Assembly (NCBI GenBank): GCA_964354375.1
Contig: CAYGZQ010000005.1
Span: 1 to 64,000, forward strand
Source: CAYGZQ01 sp964354375 [NCBI: uncultured Planctomycetota bacterium]
GTDB lineage: Bacteria; JAJVIF01; JAPKYR01
Length of the DNA: 64,000 nt
Direction of reading: 5' to 3'
The notes under the pieces are model-generated. The model saw nothing but the letters and a program-made list of their open reading frames with translations, was not told where the DNA came from and made no database searches. Shown piece by piece: positions 1-7,706 of this stretch (its first letter is position 1; every line of letters starts with the position of its first letter). Both the position numbers and the translations under genes were made by a program.

Positions 1-14
1 GGGGGGGGGGGGGG
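1..14. other. Poly-G run at the window edge, probable contig terminus
   Basis: Fourteen consecutive G, followed by more G-rich sequence. This looks like a sequencing or assembly end artefact rather than biology. Bases 1-189 otherwise hold no supported feature, so the element encoded just downstream may be incomplete on its left side. Confidence 0.5.
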
Positions 15-189
15 CGGGGACGGGGGAACGGGGTTTCAGTGACATGGTGGATGCGACATCCAAAAGGACGGGTGACTGTGAAATGAATGTCAAACCCGAG
101 AACAGGTTGAGATTAAGGTGCTGGACGAAGCCGAGGAAGAAGCGCCTGCAAGGTGCGGATCACATCGGGGGCTGCGAGGTGTCCTGGAC

Positions 190-1767
190 ATGAGCAAGAC
201 AGATACGACGAATCAAACGGGCTTAAAGGACCCGCAAGCCAAGGATACTCAGCCGTCATCATCGACGAAACCGACTGGCCAAGACACGGGAAAAGGCGCC
301 GACAGCGAGAAGAAATCCGAATCTCAAACCGCGCACCTCCTGAAACGCATTGAGCGGTCACAGATAGTTCTGTTCCACGACCAGCGCGAACAGCCCTACG
401 CTGCGATCCCGGAACCCAGCGGCCGTCGCATTGTGCCCGTGAGGTCTGAAGAATTCAATAAGTACCTTAGCAGGCTGGCATGGCTCCAGATGAAGTGGGC
501 ACCCGGACGCGAGACGATCTACTCGGTTCGCCGTGTACTGGAGCAAATGGCCGGTGTTGAAGGCCCTCAGCACATTCTGCATGTTCGGGTGGCCACTCAT
601 GACGGCGCATCCTGGGTGGACCTGGACGGTCAGAGTGCCGTCCGCATAGTCCCCGGCGACTGGCAGGTAATTCGCCGTCCCCCGATCCTGTTCAGGTCAT
701 ACTCACACCAGAAACCGCTACCCGTCCCCAGCATGCATGGCGATGCGCTGGATGCCCTCCAGTTCGTGAACATCCCGGGAGAACTGGACAGGCGCCTGTT
801 CCTGGCATGGCTCATGACCGCTCATGTGCCTGGAATACAGGTTCCCGCACTGCTTGTTCACGGCGCCTCCTATTCAGGCAAGTCCAGCCTCTTAACGATA
901 GCCAGGCGTCTTGTTGACCCGTGCATCCCAGAGTTCCAGGGCAAGCTGAGTTCGCAGAGGGACTTCTCCCAGGTCGCATCCCAGTACCGAATGCTGATCT
1001 TCGACAACGAAAGCAGGATCACCGACTCGCAGTCGGACCTTCTGTGCGGGGCGGTCACCGGTCAGGGTGACGCGAAGCGGATGCTCTACACAGACGAAGA
1101 CACGGTCGTGTTCGAGTACCGGAACGTGGTCTGCATAAGCAGCATCGGTCAGATAGCCACCCAACCCGATCTCCTCTCGCGTTCCATTCTCTTCGAGCTT
1201 CCCCAAGTCCCCAACGAGGAGCTGCGACGGGACACCAGGATGTGGGATCAGTTCGAGAAAGCCTGTCCATCGATCCTTGGCGGAATGTTCCGTGTGCTCT
1301 CAGAGGCGATGGGGATGGTTGACGGAATAGAGCCCGAGTGGAAATCCAGGATGTCCGACTTCACATGCTGGCTGATGGCCATCGGCAGGGCGATGGAATG
1401 GGATGAACACGAGCTACTTGCGGCGTACAAGCGGAACGTGAACCGGCAGCACGAGTCCGTTCTTGAGTCCGATCCGGTGGCTCGGGCGTTGACCACGTTG
1501 ATGCACAACATCCCCGAATGGCAGGGGACACCAACCGAGCTTCAGGAGACCCTGGATGAAACAGCCAGGCAGATCGGGTTCGACACGAGGACCCGGTCAT
1601 GGCCAAGGACGGCAAGATACCTGTCCGAGCGAGTGAGCTACCTGGAACCATGCTTGCGATATGCCGGTTTCGCCGTAGATCGGCCAAGATCGGCAGGTAA
1701 ACGGCTCATCGTAATACGCAGGACATCGTCCGGCGCAACTGATTCCCCGGAAGGATGCCCGGAGTGA
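190..1767 (+). CDS. D5-like primase/helicase ATPase of a mobile element
   Basis: Predicted replication ATPase of the type found in phages and integrative elements, 525 residues from the chosen ATG. Visible motifs are a Walker A loop (GASYSGKSS, about residues 225-233), a Walker B strand (MLIFDNES, about 268-275), and an arginine-containing DLLSRSILFEL segment (about 328) where a sensor or arginine finger would sit. The flow DN.S, TG.G, RMLYTD, PDLLSR matches the helicase half of bifunctional primase/polymerase-helicase proteins. No primase catalytic domain is evident in the N-terminal 200 residues, so this is probably helicase-only. The open frame runs back to 118, but the ATG at 190 with GAGGTG about 10 bases upstream is the better start. 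The serine recombinase gene lies 361 bases downstream, which supports an integrative element. Family assignment is by motif recall only. Confidence 0.7.
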   Translation: MSKTDTTNQTGLKDPQAKDTQPSSSTKPTGQDTGKGADSEKKSESQTAHLLKRIERSQIVLFHDQREQPYAAIPEPSGRRIVPVRSEEFNKYLSRLAWLQMKWAPGRETIYSVRRVLEQMAGVEGPQHILHVRVATHDGASWVDLDGQSAVRIVPGDWQVIRRPPILFRSYSHQKPLPVPSMHGDALDALQFVNIPGELDRRLFLAWLMTAHVPGIQVPALLVHGASYSGKSSLLTIARRLVDPCIPEFQGKLSSQRDFSQVASQYRMLIFDNESRITDSQSDLLCGAVTGQGDAKRMLYTDEDTVVFEYRNVVCISSIGQIATQPDLLSRSILFELPQVPNEELRRDTRMWDQFEKACPSILGGMFRVLSEAMGMVDGIEPEWKSRMSDFTCWLMAIGRAMEWDEHELLAAYKRNVNRQHESVLESDPVARALTTLMHNIPEWQGTPTELQETLDETARQIGFDTRTRSWPRTARYLSERVSYLEPCLRYAGFAVDRPRSAGKRLIVIRRTSSGATDSPEGCPE

Positions 1768-1865
1768 CGCAGGAACGCAACACAGTGACGCAGGACGCAG
1801 ATACAGCGTCATCACGAAACGCCCGTCAGAAGCGGGATGTGACGCAGGTGACGCAGATGACGCAG
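1764..1865 (+). repeat. Iteron-like GTGACGCAG repeats
   Basis: Four exact copies of GTGACGCAG start at 1764, 1785, 1839 and 1848, and ATGACGCAG follows at 1857. The last three are directly adjacent with a 9-base period. Reverse-complement copies of the core occur near 1806 (GCGTCAT) and 1955 (GCGTCAC). The array starts inside the stop codon of the helicase/primase gene. Short direct repeats beside a replication gene resemble iterons of a replication origin, but this function is inferred. Confidence 0.55.
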
Positions 1866-2055
1866 GATTTCACAACATTCCGCTGGGTCCTGCTGTCGGC
1901 TCGCGTATGGGTGCCATTCCTTCTTTTGAACTTGGCGCGGGTAGAAGTCAATCAGCGTCACACGAGAGACTGGGGTGCTCAGCCGGCTCTCCGGACTTTC
2001 GATTGTGCTGAAAGGAAACATACGGCGAGTTTATACCGGCTAGACCGATATATAT

Positions 2056-2083
2056 TTGCGAATCTGTCAACTTGAGGTAGAAT
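2056..2083 (+). promoter_or_regulatory. Putative sigma-70-type promoter of the serine recombinase
   Basis: TTGCGA at 2056-2061 and TAGAAT at 2078-2083 are separated by 16 bases, in an AT-rich patch 45 bases before the recombinase start. Consensus match only. The 1768-2128 interval otherwise contains the iteron-like repeats and no convincing gene. Confidence 0.35.
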
Positions 2084-2128
2084 CAGAAGCGGTACGAAAT
2101 CAGGACACATACATCGAGGAGCACGGCA

Positions 2129-3820
2129 ATGACCGATATGACAGAACTACTCGAAGCCATCACCGGGCAATCCGCCACAGACGAACCGCGTGTAAACGAC
2201 ACAAAGCTCAAAGCCTTCGCCTGGGCACGGGTGTCGACCGAGGAGCAGGAGAAGCGCGGCCTCTCCATCCCCCAGCAGCTTAGGGAAATGCGCGACTACT
2301 CTGACAAGAAGGGCATCGAGATAATCGAGGAGTATCACGAGGCAGCGAGTGCGTTCAATAACGGGGAGAAACGGGTCGAGTTCAACCGCATGATCGAGAG
2401 AGCGAAAGCCGATCCTGAGATCAATGCGATCATCGTCCACGACTTGTCGCGCTTTTCGCGTGACAGCCTCAATGCGATGATGCTTGTGCGTGAGCTTGGT
2501 CAAGCCGGTGTCCAGGTGATTTCCCTGAACGATCCAACGGTCGATCCTGATACCGTCGCAGGCGTTTACATGGGCGCGATCACACTCGCCAAGAACGAAG
2601 CGCAAAGCATGGAGATCGCGTTCCACACTCGCAAGGGCTGCAAGGCGAACGTGCAGACGCGTGATCCTGAGACCGGTCGCTGCTACAAGAACGGCGGACA
2701 GCCTCTCTGGGGCTATCACGCGAAGTACCTGGAGCGAGGTTCAGGCAGGGGTGGACGCCCGACTCTCAAGCTCATTTGGGAGCTTGATGACACGATTGTT
2801 GCCGGCAGGCCGCTTCATGAGTGGTCGCGGCACTGCCTTGTCGAGCTTGCTGCGAAAGGCGCATCATGTGCGGAGCTTCGCGACTTCTGCATCAATCAAG
2901 GCTTACCCGGTCGGAGCGACAAGCCCTGGAGCGTGGCGAGTTGGCAGGACATCCTTGACCCGAAGAACCTGCTCCAGTACTGCGGCTACGGTGTTTGGAA
3001 TGTCAGGGGCAAGCATGTGCGAAGGCGTCCCCTTGGTGAGTGGGTGACCGTGCCTGACGCTCATCCCGCGATAATCACCGAGGACGAAGCCAAAGCGATT
3101 ACTCGGGCGCGAAGGGCACTAAGAAACAGAGGCTACGATCAAGGCTGTAAACGAAGCCGGACCTCCGGTCCACTTCTCTCGGGTGGTCTATTCAAGTGCC
3201 AACGTTGCGGCATCAATATGGTATCGATCGGCGGGGACCCGAACAACTACTACATTTGTAGCAGTGTGCCGTATCGCGGTGGGCTTGACTGCGGGAAGGG
3301 AGTGTATGTCCCGCTGACATTCGTGGAGTCTGAAGTCCTTAATGGGGCGCGTGAGCTTCTGGACAAGTGCATCAGCCCTGGGGATTTCCTTGAGAAGGTT
3401 AACCGCGAATTGCAGCAGATATGGCAGGGAGCTTGCGGTAATGATCCACATGCCGCCAAGCGCATCATGGAGATCGACCGCGCGATCGGCAACATACGGC
3501 GGTCGGTCGAGGAAGGCCTTGACGATGTGGACTGGGCAAACGCACGACTTCGCGAGCTGCGAGCTGAACGTGCCAGGCTGGAGAAGACCGGGACATCATC
3601 CGACAAGCCGCCTCAGATTGACCTTGACACCCTGAATGACTACCGCAGAAAGCTCACCGATGTTCTTCCCCACGCTGAACCAGCGAAGCGCAAGCGGTAC
3701 GTCAGGTCTCTGGTTGACTCCGTCACTCTCAACCCCGTGACCCGCGAGATTGTGATAACCTACCGCCTGCCCGAGAATTTCACTAACAACGTAGGCACGG
3801 CATGCCGTGCCCCTACGTGA
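2129..3820 (+). CDS. Large serine recombinase (integrase)
   Basis: Site-specific recombinase of the large serine family, expected to integrate and excise its element through a 5'-phosphoserine DNA link. The nucleophile is Ser36 in ARVSTEEQ, and the conserved HDLSRFSRD segment follows in the resolvase domain (about residues 28-185). Next come a recombinase domain and a zinc ribbon with Cys357, Cys360, Cys377 and Cys388, then a charged coiled-coil-like stretch (about 425-500). The length of 563 residues is normal for the family. The start is supported by GAGGA 8 bases upstream. The last residues and the stop codon fall inside a REP palindrome at 3789-3818, so the native C-terminus after the ITYRLPENFTN segment has been replaced. 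Together with the upstream helicase/primase it marks an integrative element. Confidence 0.92.
   Translation: MTDMTELLEAITGQSATDEPRVNDTKLKAFAWARVSTEEQEKRGLSIPQQLREMRDYSDKKGIEIIEEYHEAASAFNNGEKRVEFNRMIERAKADPEINAIIVHDLSRFSRDSLNAMMLVRELGQAGVQVISLNDPTVDPDTVAGVYMGAITLAKNEAQSMEIAFHTRKGCKANVQTRDPETGRCYKNGGQPLWGYHAKYLERGSGRGGRPTLKLIWELDDTIVAGRPLHEWSRHCLVELAAKGASCAELRDFCINQGLPGRSDKPWSVASWQDILDPKNLLQYCGYGVWNVRGKHVRRRPLGEWVTVPDAHPAIITEDEAKAITRARRALRNRGYDQGCKRSRTSGPLLSGGLFKCQRCGINMVSIGGDPNNYYICSSVPYRGGLDCGKGVYVPLTFVESEVLNGARELLDKCISPGDFLEKVNRELQQIWQGACGNDPHAAKRIMEIDRAIGNIRRSVEEGLDDVDWANARLRELRAERARLEKTGTSSDKPPQIDLDTLNDYRRKLTDVLPHAEPAKRKRYVRSLVDSVTLNPVTREIVITYRLPENFTNNVGTACRAPT
3789..3818. repeat. REP palindrome overlapping the recombinase stop codon
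   Basis: An inverted repeat with a GTAG foot: ACGTAGG-CACGGCATGCCGTG-CCCCTACGT. The CACGGCATGCCGTG core is a perfect 14-base palindrome and the outer arms pair except for two extra C. GTAG feet are the known recognition signature of REP-associated tyrosine transposases, and one is encoded at 18552-19265. The element supplies the last codons of the recombinase. Confidence 0.75.
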
Positions 3821-4305
3821 TGCCGCACGAATGTCAGGCCGGCAAGCCTATCTCCAAGGAGTTATTTGCGGGAAGTGCCCTTAAATATGATTAGTAAGTT
3901 TTAATTGTACCATCATTGACAGAACATTCCTAAGTCTCATTCAATCCAACACAATCAATATTATTGAATAATTACAAATTGCGAGATATTGCGAGAAATC
4001 GGTCGAGGTCTCACCATCGGGAACTGCATTTCATTACAAAAGCAACACTGGTTAACAACTACCGGATCACTGCCACTGACTCCCCCAAACTCCCTCGGAG
4101 CCCGAGTCGGTCCTTAGCGGAATGTCATGATAAGTATGAAATCCTAGTATTAAACGTGCAGCTATTGAGAGACTGCCATATCCCTCCAGAAATCCTGTTG
4201 CATTTAATACTTAAGAACTATTATGACTGTAGTAATGGCGCAAGCGACCTGCGAGGCCAGGTGACGCCCAAAAAACGAATTCATTACAAACGTAACTGGT
4301 CTTGA
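3821..4305. other. AT-rich intergenic region, no supported gene
   Basis: This 485-base stretch is clearly more AT-rich than its surroundings. It has a short inverted repeat around AATATT near 3960, a TTGCGAGA direct repeat near 3980-3995, and two related segments containing CATTACAAA (near 4031 and 4283). An open frame at 3964-4305 has no recognisable protein features or ribosome binding site. A recombinase attachment site could lie here, but I cannot identify one. Confidence 0.4.
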
Positions 4306-5454
4306 CTACCTCATTACCTGCCTTACGTACCTGATCCTGTCCTTGCCCAGGTCCACTCGCTGCGGGGTCTGCGAAAACTGATGATATTTCGAGAAATACA
4401 GATCGACAATGGGTTTGAACGGGCCCGAGCTGCCGGTCCCCACGACAACGCCGATCTCGTTAGACGAAAGCACCACGGTGCTGCCGAGCGGATACCTGCC
4501 CGTGCGCTCGATGAATGTGCGGAGGGTCTCCCTGTTGAACGACCTGCCCGAATCGCGAAGGAGGATTTCGATCGACTGGTGGGGAGTCAGGGCCCGCCGG
4601 TGAGGACGCGGGCTGACCAGGGCGATGTACGCATCGAGAATGCGGGCCAGTCTCGCCAGCGGCGGCACGCCCTTCCCCGACCGTTTCAGAGGATAGCCGC
4701 CACCGTCCTCGCATTCGTGGTGGAGCAGGATCATGTCCTGCGCCGGCTTGGGGATTCCGTCACCCAGCGGAAGCAGCGCCCTGAGACCAAGATAGGGGTG
4801 ACGCCTGATTTCGCTCATGCCGGATGCATCGAGTGTGGATTCGCTCTCCATCAATTGCCTGGGCACGAACAGCAGACCGGTGTCATGAAGCAGCGAGCCC
4901 AATGTGGCGTGCCGGACGGTGTCATCGAGCTCGCCGGCTCGACGGAGGTGCCAGCTCATGAGGACCGCCATGTCGATGGCTTTGTCGACGAGCCGGTCAA
5001 TAACAGAGTCGTGATCGTGGCGGGGTGCCGGAAGCGGTGCGGACTCGACAAGCTCGGTGTCGTGGAGAATCCTGTCCACGATGCTGTTGAGCGAATCCAT
5101 GTCGGGAAGCTCACGCAGCGAGATATTTCTGAACATGTCCCCGAGCGTGCGTCGCGAAAACTCCACCGTGGCTCTGCCGAGGGAGGACACGATTCCGCTG
5201 CGGCGCTGCATCTCGGAGATTCTCGAGTGGATCACCTCGACAGTCGGTCTTGGCGCCGCGACGTGGTGGCTCGCGTAGTCGGGCCTTCCGGCGACGAGAC
5301 CGATAAGGCCGGCAGCCTTGATCCGCCCCAGGAGTTTTTGGGTAATGGAGGTTCCGGTCGGGATGGCAACCTTGCCGTCGAGATCCAGAAGATCGCAGGC
5401 AGTGGTTGCTCCCAGGACCAGTTGATCGATCCCGATAAGGGTTCCCTGTGACAC
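4306..5454 (-). CDS. HD-GYP domain protein, probable c-di-GMP phosphodiesterase
   Basis: Predicted metal-dependent hydrolase of the HD-GYP class, which typically degrades cyclic di-GMP in the cytoplasm; 382 residues. The HD pair is His190-Asp191 (GSLLHDTG). It is followed by RRHP (His219), HHE (245-247) and the signature ending Asp250-Gly-Gly-Gly-Tyr254-Pro255, which matches the family HHE..DG.GYP pattern. The N-terminal 140 residues look like the unrelated regulatory region often present in this class. A C-terminal segment of about 80 residues (STVVLSSNEIGVVVG) resembles the extension common in HD-GYP proteins. The gene stands alone and faces the integrative element. No GGDEF or EAL protein appears in the window. 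Confidence 0.88.
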   Translation of the reverse strand: MSQGTLIGIDQLVLGATTACDLLDLDGKVAIPTGTSITQKLLGRIKAAGLIGLVAGRPDYASHHVAAPRPTVEVIHSRISEMQRRSGIVSSLGRATVEFSRRTLGDMFRNISLRELPDMDSLNSIVDRILHDTELVESAPLPAPRHDHDSVIDRLVDKAIDMAVLMSWHLRRAGELDDTVRHATLGSLLHDTGLLFVPRQLMESESTLDASGMSEIRRHPYLGLRALLPLGDGIPKPAQDMILLHHECEDGGGYPLKRSGKGVPPLARLARILDAYIALVSPRPHRRALTPHQSIEILLRDSGRSFNRETLRTFIERTGRYPLGSTVVLSSNEIGVVVGTGSSGPFKPIVDLYFSKYHQFSQTPQRVDLGKDRIRYVRQVMR

Positions 5455-5872
5455 GGTATTAGGGCCTCATTCACGCTCCCAAGCTGGAAAACGATCTCCA
5501 ATGCTCGGCCTGAGGGAGTCAATGAGCGTCCGCGTCCAGGCAATTAAGTCTTATTAAGTTGCCGGGCAATACTTAACCACGCTGGACCAGGCATGTCAAG
5601 GGATTTTTGAGATTCTTGTGAAAATTGACCGATTCCCCACTCTTGTTCACATTTCCCCAACGGTCCGAAAAATGCCAGAAGCTGCCCTTGTTTGCATCTT
5701 TTAGACCCCGGCCACGACCCTCTGCAGGATGACACGATACCCCCTCCCTGGGAGCAAAACCTGTCCCCTCGACCCAAAGACTCCCTTACATTAATGCCAA
5801 TTAAGTTTAATAGTATATAAATCCCGGTGTGGAACCAACAATAATATGACGCTCCACGAAGGAGGAAGCTCG
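5455..5872. other. Divergent intergenic region with repeated GGCAA/TTAA motifs
   Basis: This 418-base region separates the divergent HD-GYP and lipoprotein genes. An imperfect inverted repeat (GGCAATTAAG...CTTATTAAGTTGCC, 5539-5563) is followed at once by a related GGCAATACTTAA (5564-5576), and GCCAATTAAG recurs near 5796 just before the downstream gene. These could be operator sites, but nothing confirms it. No RNA gene or coding frame is visible. Confidence 0.4.
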
Positions 5873-7429
5873 ATGTCCAGACTCTGCCTCGGAATATTCA
5901 CGGCATTCGCTGTTTTCCTGTGCCTGTTGATCATCACGGCCTGCGGCAACAATGGCCCTGTCGCGCCGGGGAGTCCCGGCCTGGAACAGAACAACCATTT
6001 TCCCCCCATTCAGCCGTCTCAGGACACCGACCAGAACACAAATGTCCGCCCAAAGGACAAGGACGTGACGGACAATCCCATTGCGCCGGCCGATGAAGCC
6101 AGCGCAGAGGCGATCTCCGACCTCCAGGCGGCCTTCTACTATCTCAAGGAGTCCGGAGGAGGCGCCCTGAGCATCCCAATGCCCATCGACACATTCGCCG
6201 TGCATGTATGGGACGCCGGCACGGGCCAGACCCTCACCGGACAGGCTGTGGTCGTGTGCAGCGGCGGGCCGACGACCCTCGTGGACCTTGGCGGGTACAA
6301 TCTGTTCGTGAACGCGTTCTTCCCGCTGACCATCACGGTGCACGTGACGGGCTACGAGATGGCCACGTACGTTTCCACCGACGCCAATGTTCTCTCGTTT
6401 GCGCTGAACAAGCCCACACCGCCCCAGGCTGCATACGTATTCGGAGTGGCGGAGAGCTTCGGCGCCGGCCACATGCGCCTCTACTCCGACGACCTCGTGC
6501 CGGAGATCAACTACGCATTTCCGTCGGAGGCTAACCCGAATTACATACAGTACGAGTTATCTGTCCCGGCAGGCGAGCCTTATGGATTCTCGGCATTCCT
6601 TTTCGGCGGCATCCAGATAGGCGATCTCGACTCCGAGCTTCATCAGCCCATGCAGCCGGCCTTCTGGATGGCCAATCGCTTCGCGTGGGATCTCAAGCCG
6701 CTGAATCCGGGTGACCACAGATTCTACGGCATACAGTTCAAGACGAAGGCGGGGCCTGACGGGGTCGCTAATGGAATTGCGAGATTCCCGGTGAGCCTTT
6801 GGGCCGACAAGGAATTCATTATGAAGTATGGTCGGATGATCGCCGTTCCGACCGGAGTGTTTCTTGACGACGAGCAGTACTTCGCCGCTGGACCGCACGT
6901 TATCCTGGACGGGTCGGATCCGTCGGAAGTCGAGTTCAGTTGCCCGTGGTTCGAGCCGGACGACATGCCGGACCGCTACGTGATGTCGGGGCAGGTGGTC
7001 ACGGCGAACGGCGCGGCGGATATCGTGCACAGGGACTGGCATCCGGGCTCGGACTCGCCCGATCTGATCTTCGCAGGAGTCCCCTCGCTGGGCGTATCCT
7101 CGCCGATGGGCGGCGGTTACTCGTTACCCATGTTCGTTCTCACCGACCCGCTCGGCGCAAACAGCGACCTGGTGCGAATCGAGGCCAACGCGGTCGGCTA
7201 CGGCCCTGTGTGGAGGATCACAATGGACAGCGGGTCGGAAGTGATCGACACCACCGACTACTCGGTTCCACTCACATGGATATCCGAGGTATACGCGTCG
7301 CACAGCATCCTCTACAGGGCGGAATGCACCCATGCCTTCAGCCAGAAGGTCGGCAACTTCACCGAGGACCAGATCATCATGATGCGCCAGGAGGTCTGCC
7401 TCAGCCCCTGGACAATCCCGATGCCATAG
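5873..7429 (+). CDS. Large lipoprotein of unknown function
   Basis: A 518-residue predicted lipoprotein. The start at 5873 is set by GGAGGAAG a few bases upstream. The signal peptide (SRLCLGIFTAFAVFLCLL) ends in a lipobox LIITAC, followed by a low-complexity Pro/Gln/Asn/Asp linker of roughly 60 residues. A segment near residues 100-160 (TFAVHVWDAGTGQTLTGQAV, with GYEMATY) resembles carboxypeptidase-regulatory or transthyretin-like beta sandwiches. The remaining 350 residues are not recognised. Unlike most lipoproteins in the window it lacks the GFDVRG module, so it is a companion rather than a member of that family. It is followed by a good intrinsic terminator. Surface or periplasmic location is inferred from the lipobox. 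Confidence 0.75.
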   Translation: MSRLCLGIFTAFAVFLCLLIITACGNNGPVAPGSPGLEQNNHFPPIQPSQDTDQNTNVRPKDKDVTDNPIAPADEASAEAISDLQAAFYYLKESGGGALSIPMPIDTFAVHVWDAGTGQTLTGQAVVVCSGGPTTLVDLGGYNLFVNAFFPLTITVHVTGYEMATYVSTDANVLSFALNKPTPPQAAYVFGVAESFGAGHMRLYSDDLVPEINYAFPSEANPNYIQYELSVPAGEPYGFSAFLFGGIQIGDLDSELHQPMQPAFWMANRFAWDLKPLNPGDHRFYGIQFKTKAGPDGVANGIARFPVSLWADKEFIMKYGRMIAVPTGVFLDDEQYFAAGPHVILDGSDPSEVEFSCPWFEPDDMPDRYVMSGQVVTANGAADIVHRDWHPGSDSPDLIFAGVPSLGVSSPMGGGYSLPMFVLTDPLGANSDLVRIEANAVGYGPVWRITMDSGSEVIDTTDYSVPLTWISEVYASHSILYRAECTHAFSQKVGNFTEDQIIMMRQEVCLSPWTIPMP

Positions 7430-7459
7430 AGTCGAGTCTGTATGCAGAAACCCACCAAG

Positions 7460-7486
7460 GCGCCCGGCTCCCCTGGGCGCTTTTTT
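7460..7486 (+). terminator. Intrinsic terminator after the lipoprotein gene
   Basis: GCGCCC (7460-7465) pairs with GGGCGC (7475-7480) around a 9-base loop, followed directly by six T. It lies 31 bases after the stop codon of the 5873-7429 gene. Confidence 0.85.
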
Positions 7487-7634
7487 GTGCCGGTCTCGCC
7501 CTCGGCACTACACGGACCTGAAGTCAGGACGGTGAAGTTCTGCCGCCAGGACCTTACTCCAGACGGAAGGCTCTCGAAAAGGAACTCGAACAGTATCATC
7601 ACAGGTTACCAGGAAGGCGATGCGAATCACTCTA

Positions 7635-7664
7635 ATGACATGGCCTAATTCGGAATGCTATACT
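7635..7664 (+). promoter_or_regulatory. Putative promoter for the PKD/propeller lipoprotein
   Basis: ATGACA (7635-7640) and TATACT (7659-7664) lie 18 bases apart, 43 bases upstream of the chosen ATG at 7707. Consensus match only. Confidence 0.4.
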
Positions 7665-7706
7665 GTTGACGGTCCAATTGCCCTTCAATTGCAGAGGAGG
7701 TCGCGT

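Noticed and set aside
1755-2075. A possible 106-residue gene overlapping the helicase stop
   Set aside because: It is mostly a translation of the GTGACGCAG repeats (VTQ) plus unlike sequence, without ribosome binding site or known motifs.
3964-4305. A possible 113-residue gene in the AT-rich region
   Set aside because: No start signal, no recognisable domain, and composition not protein-like.
4381-5451. A 356-codon plus-strand open frame
   Set aside because: Antisense to the HD-GYP gene with its intact catalytic motifs.
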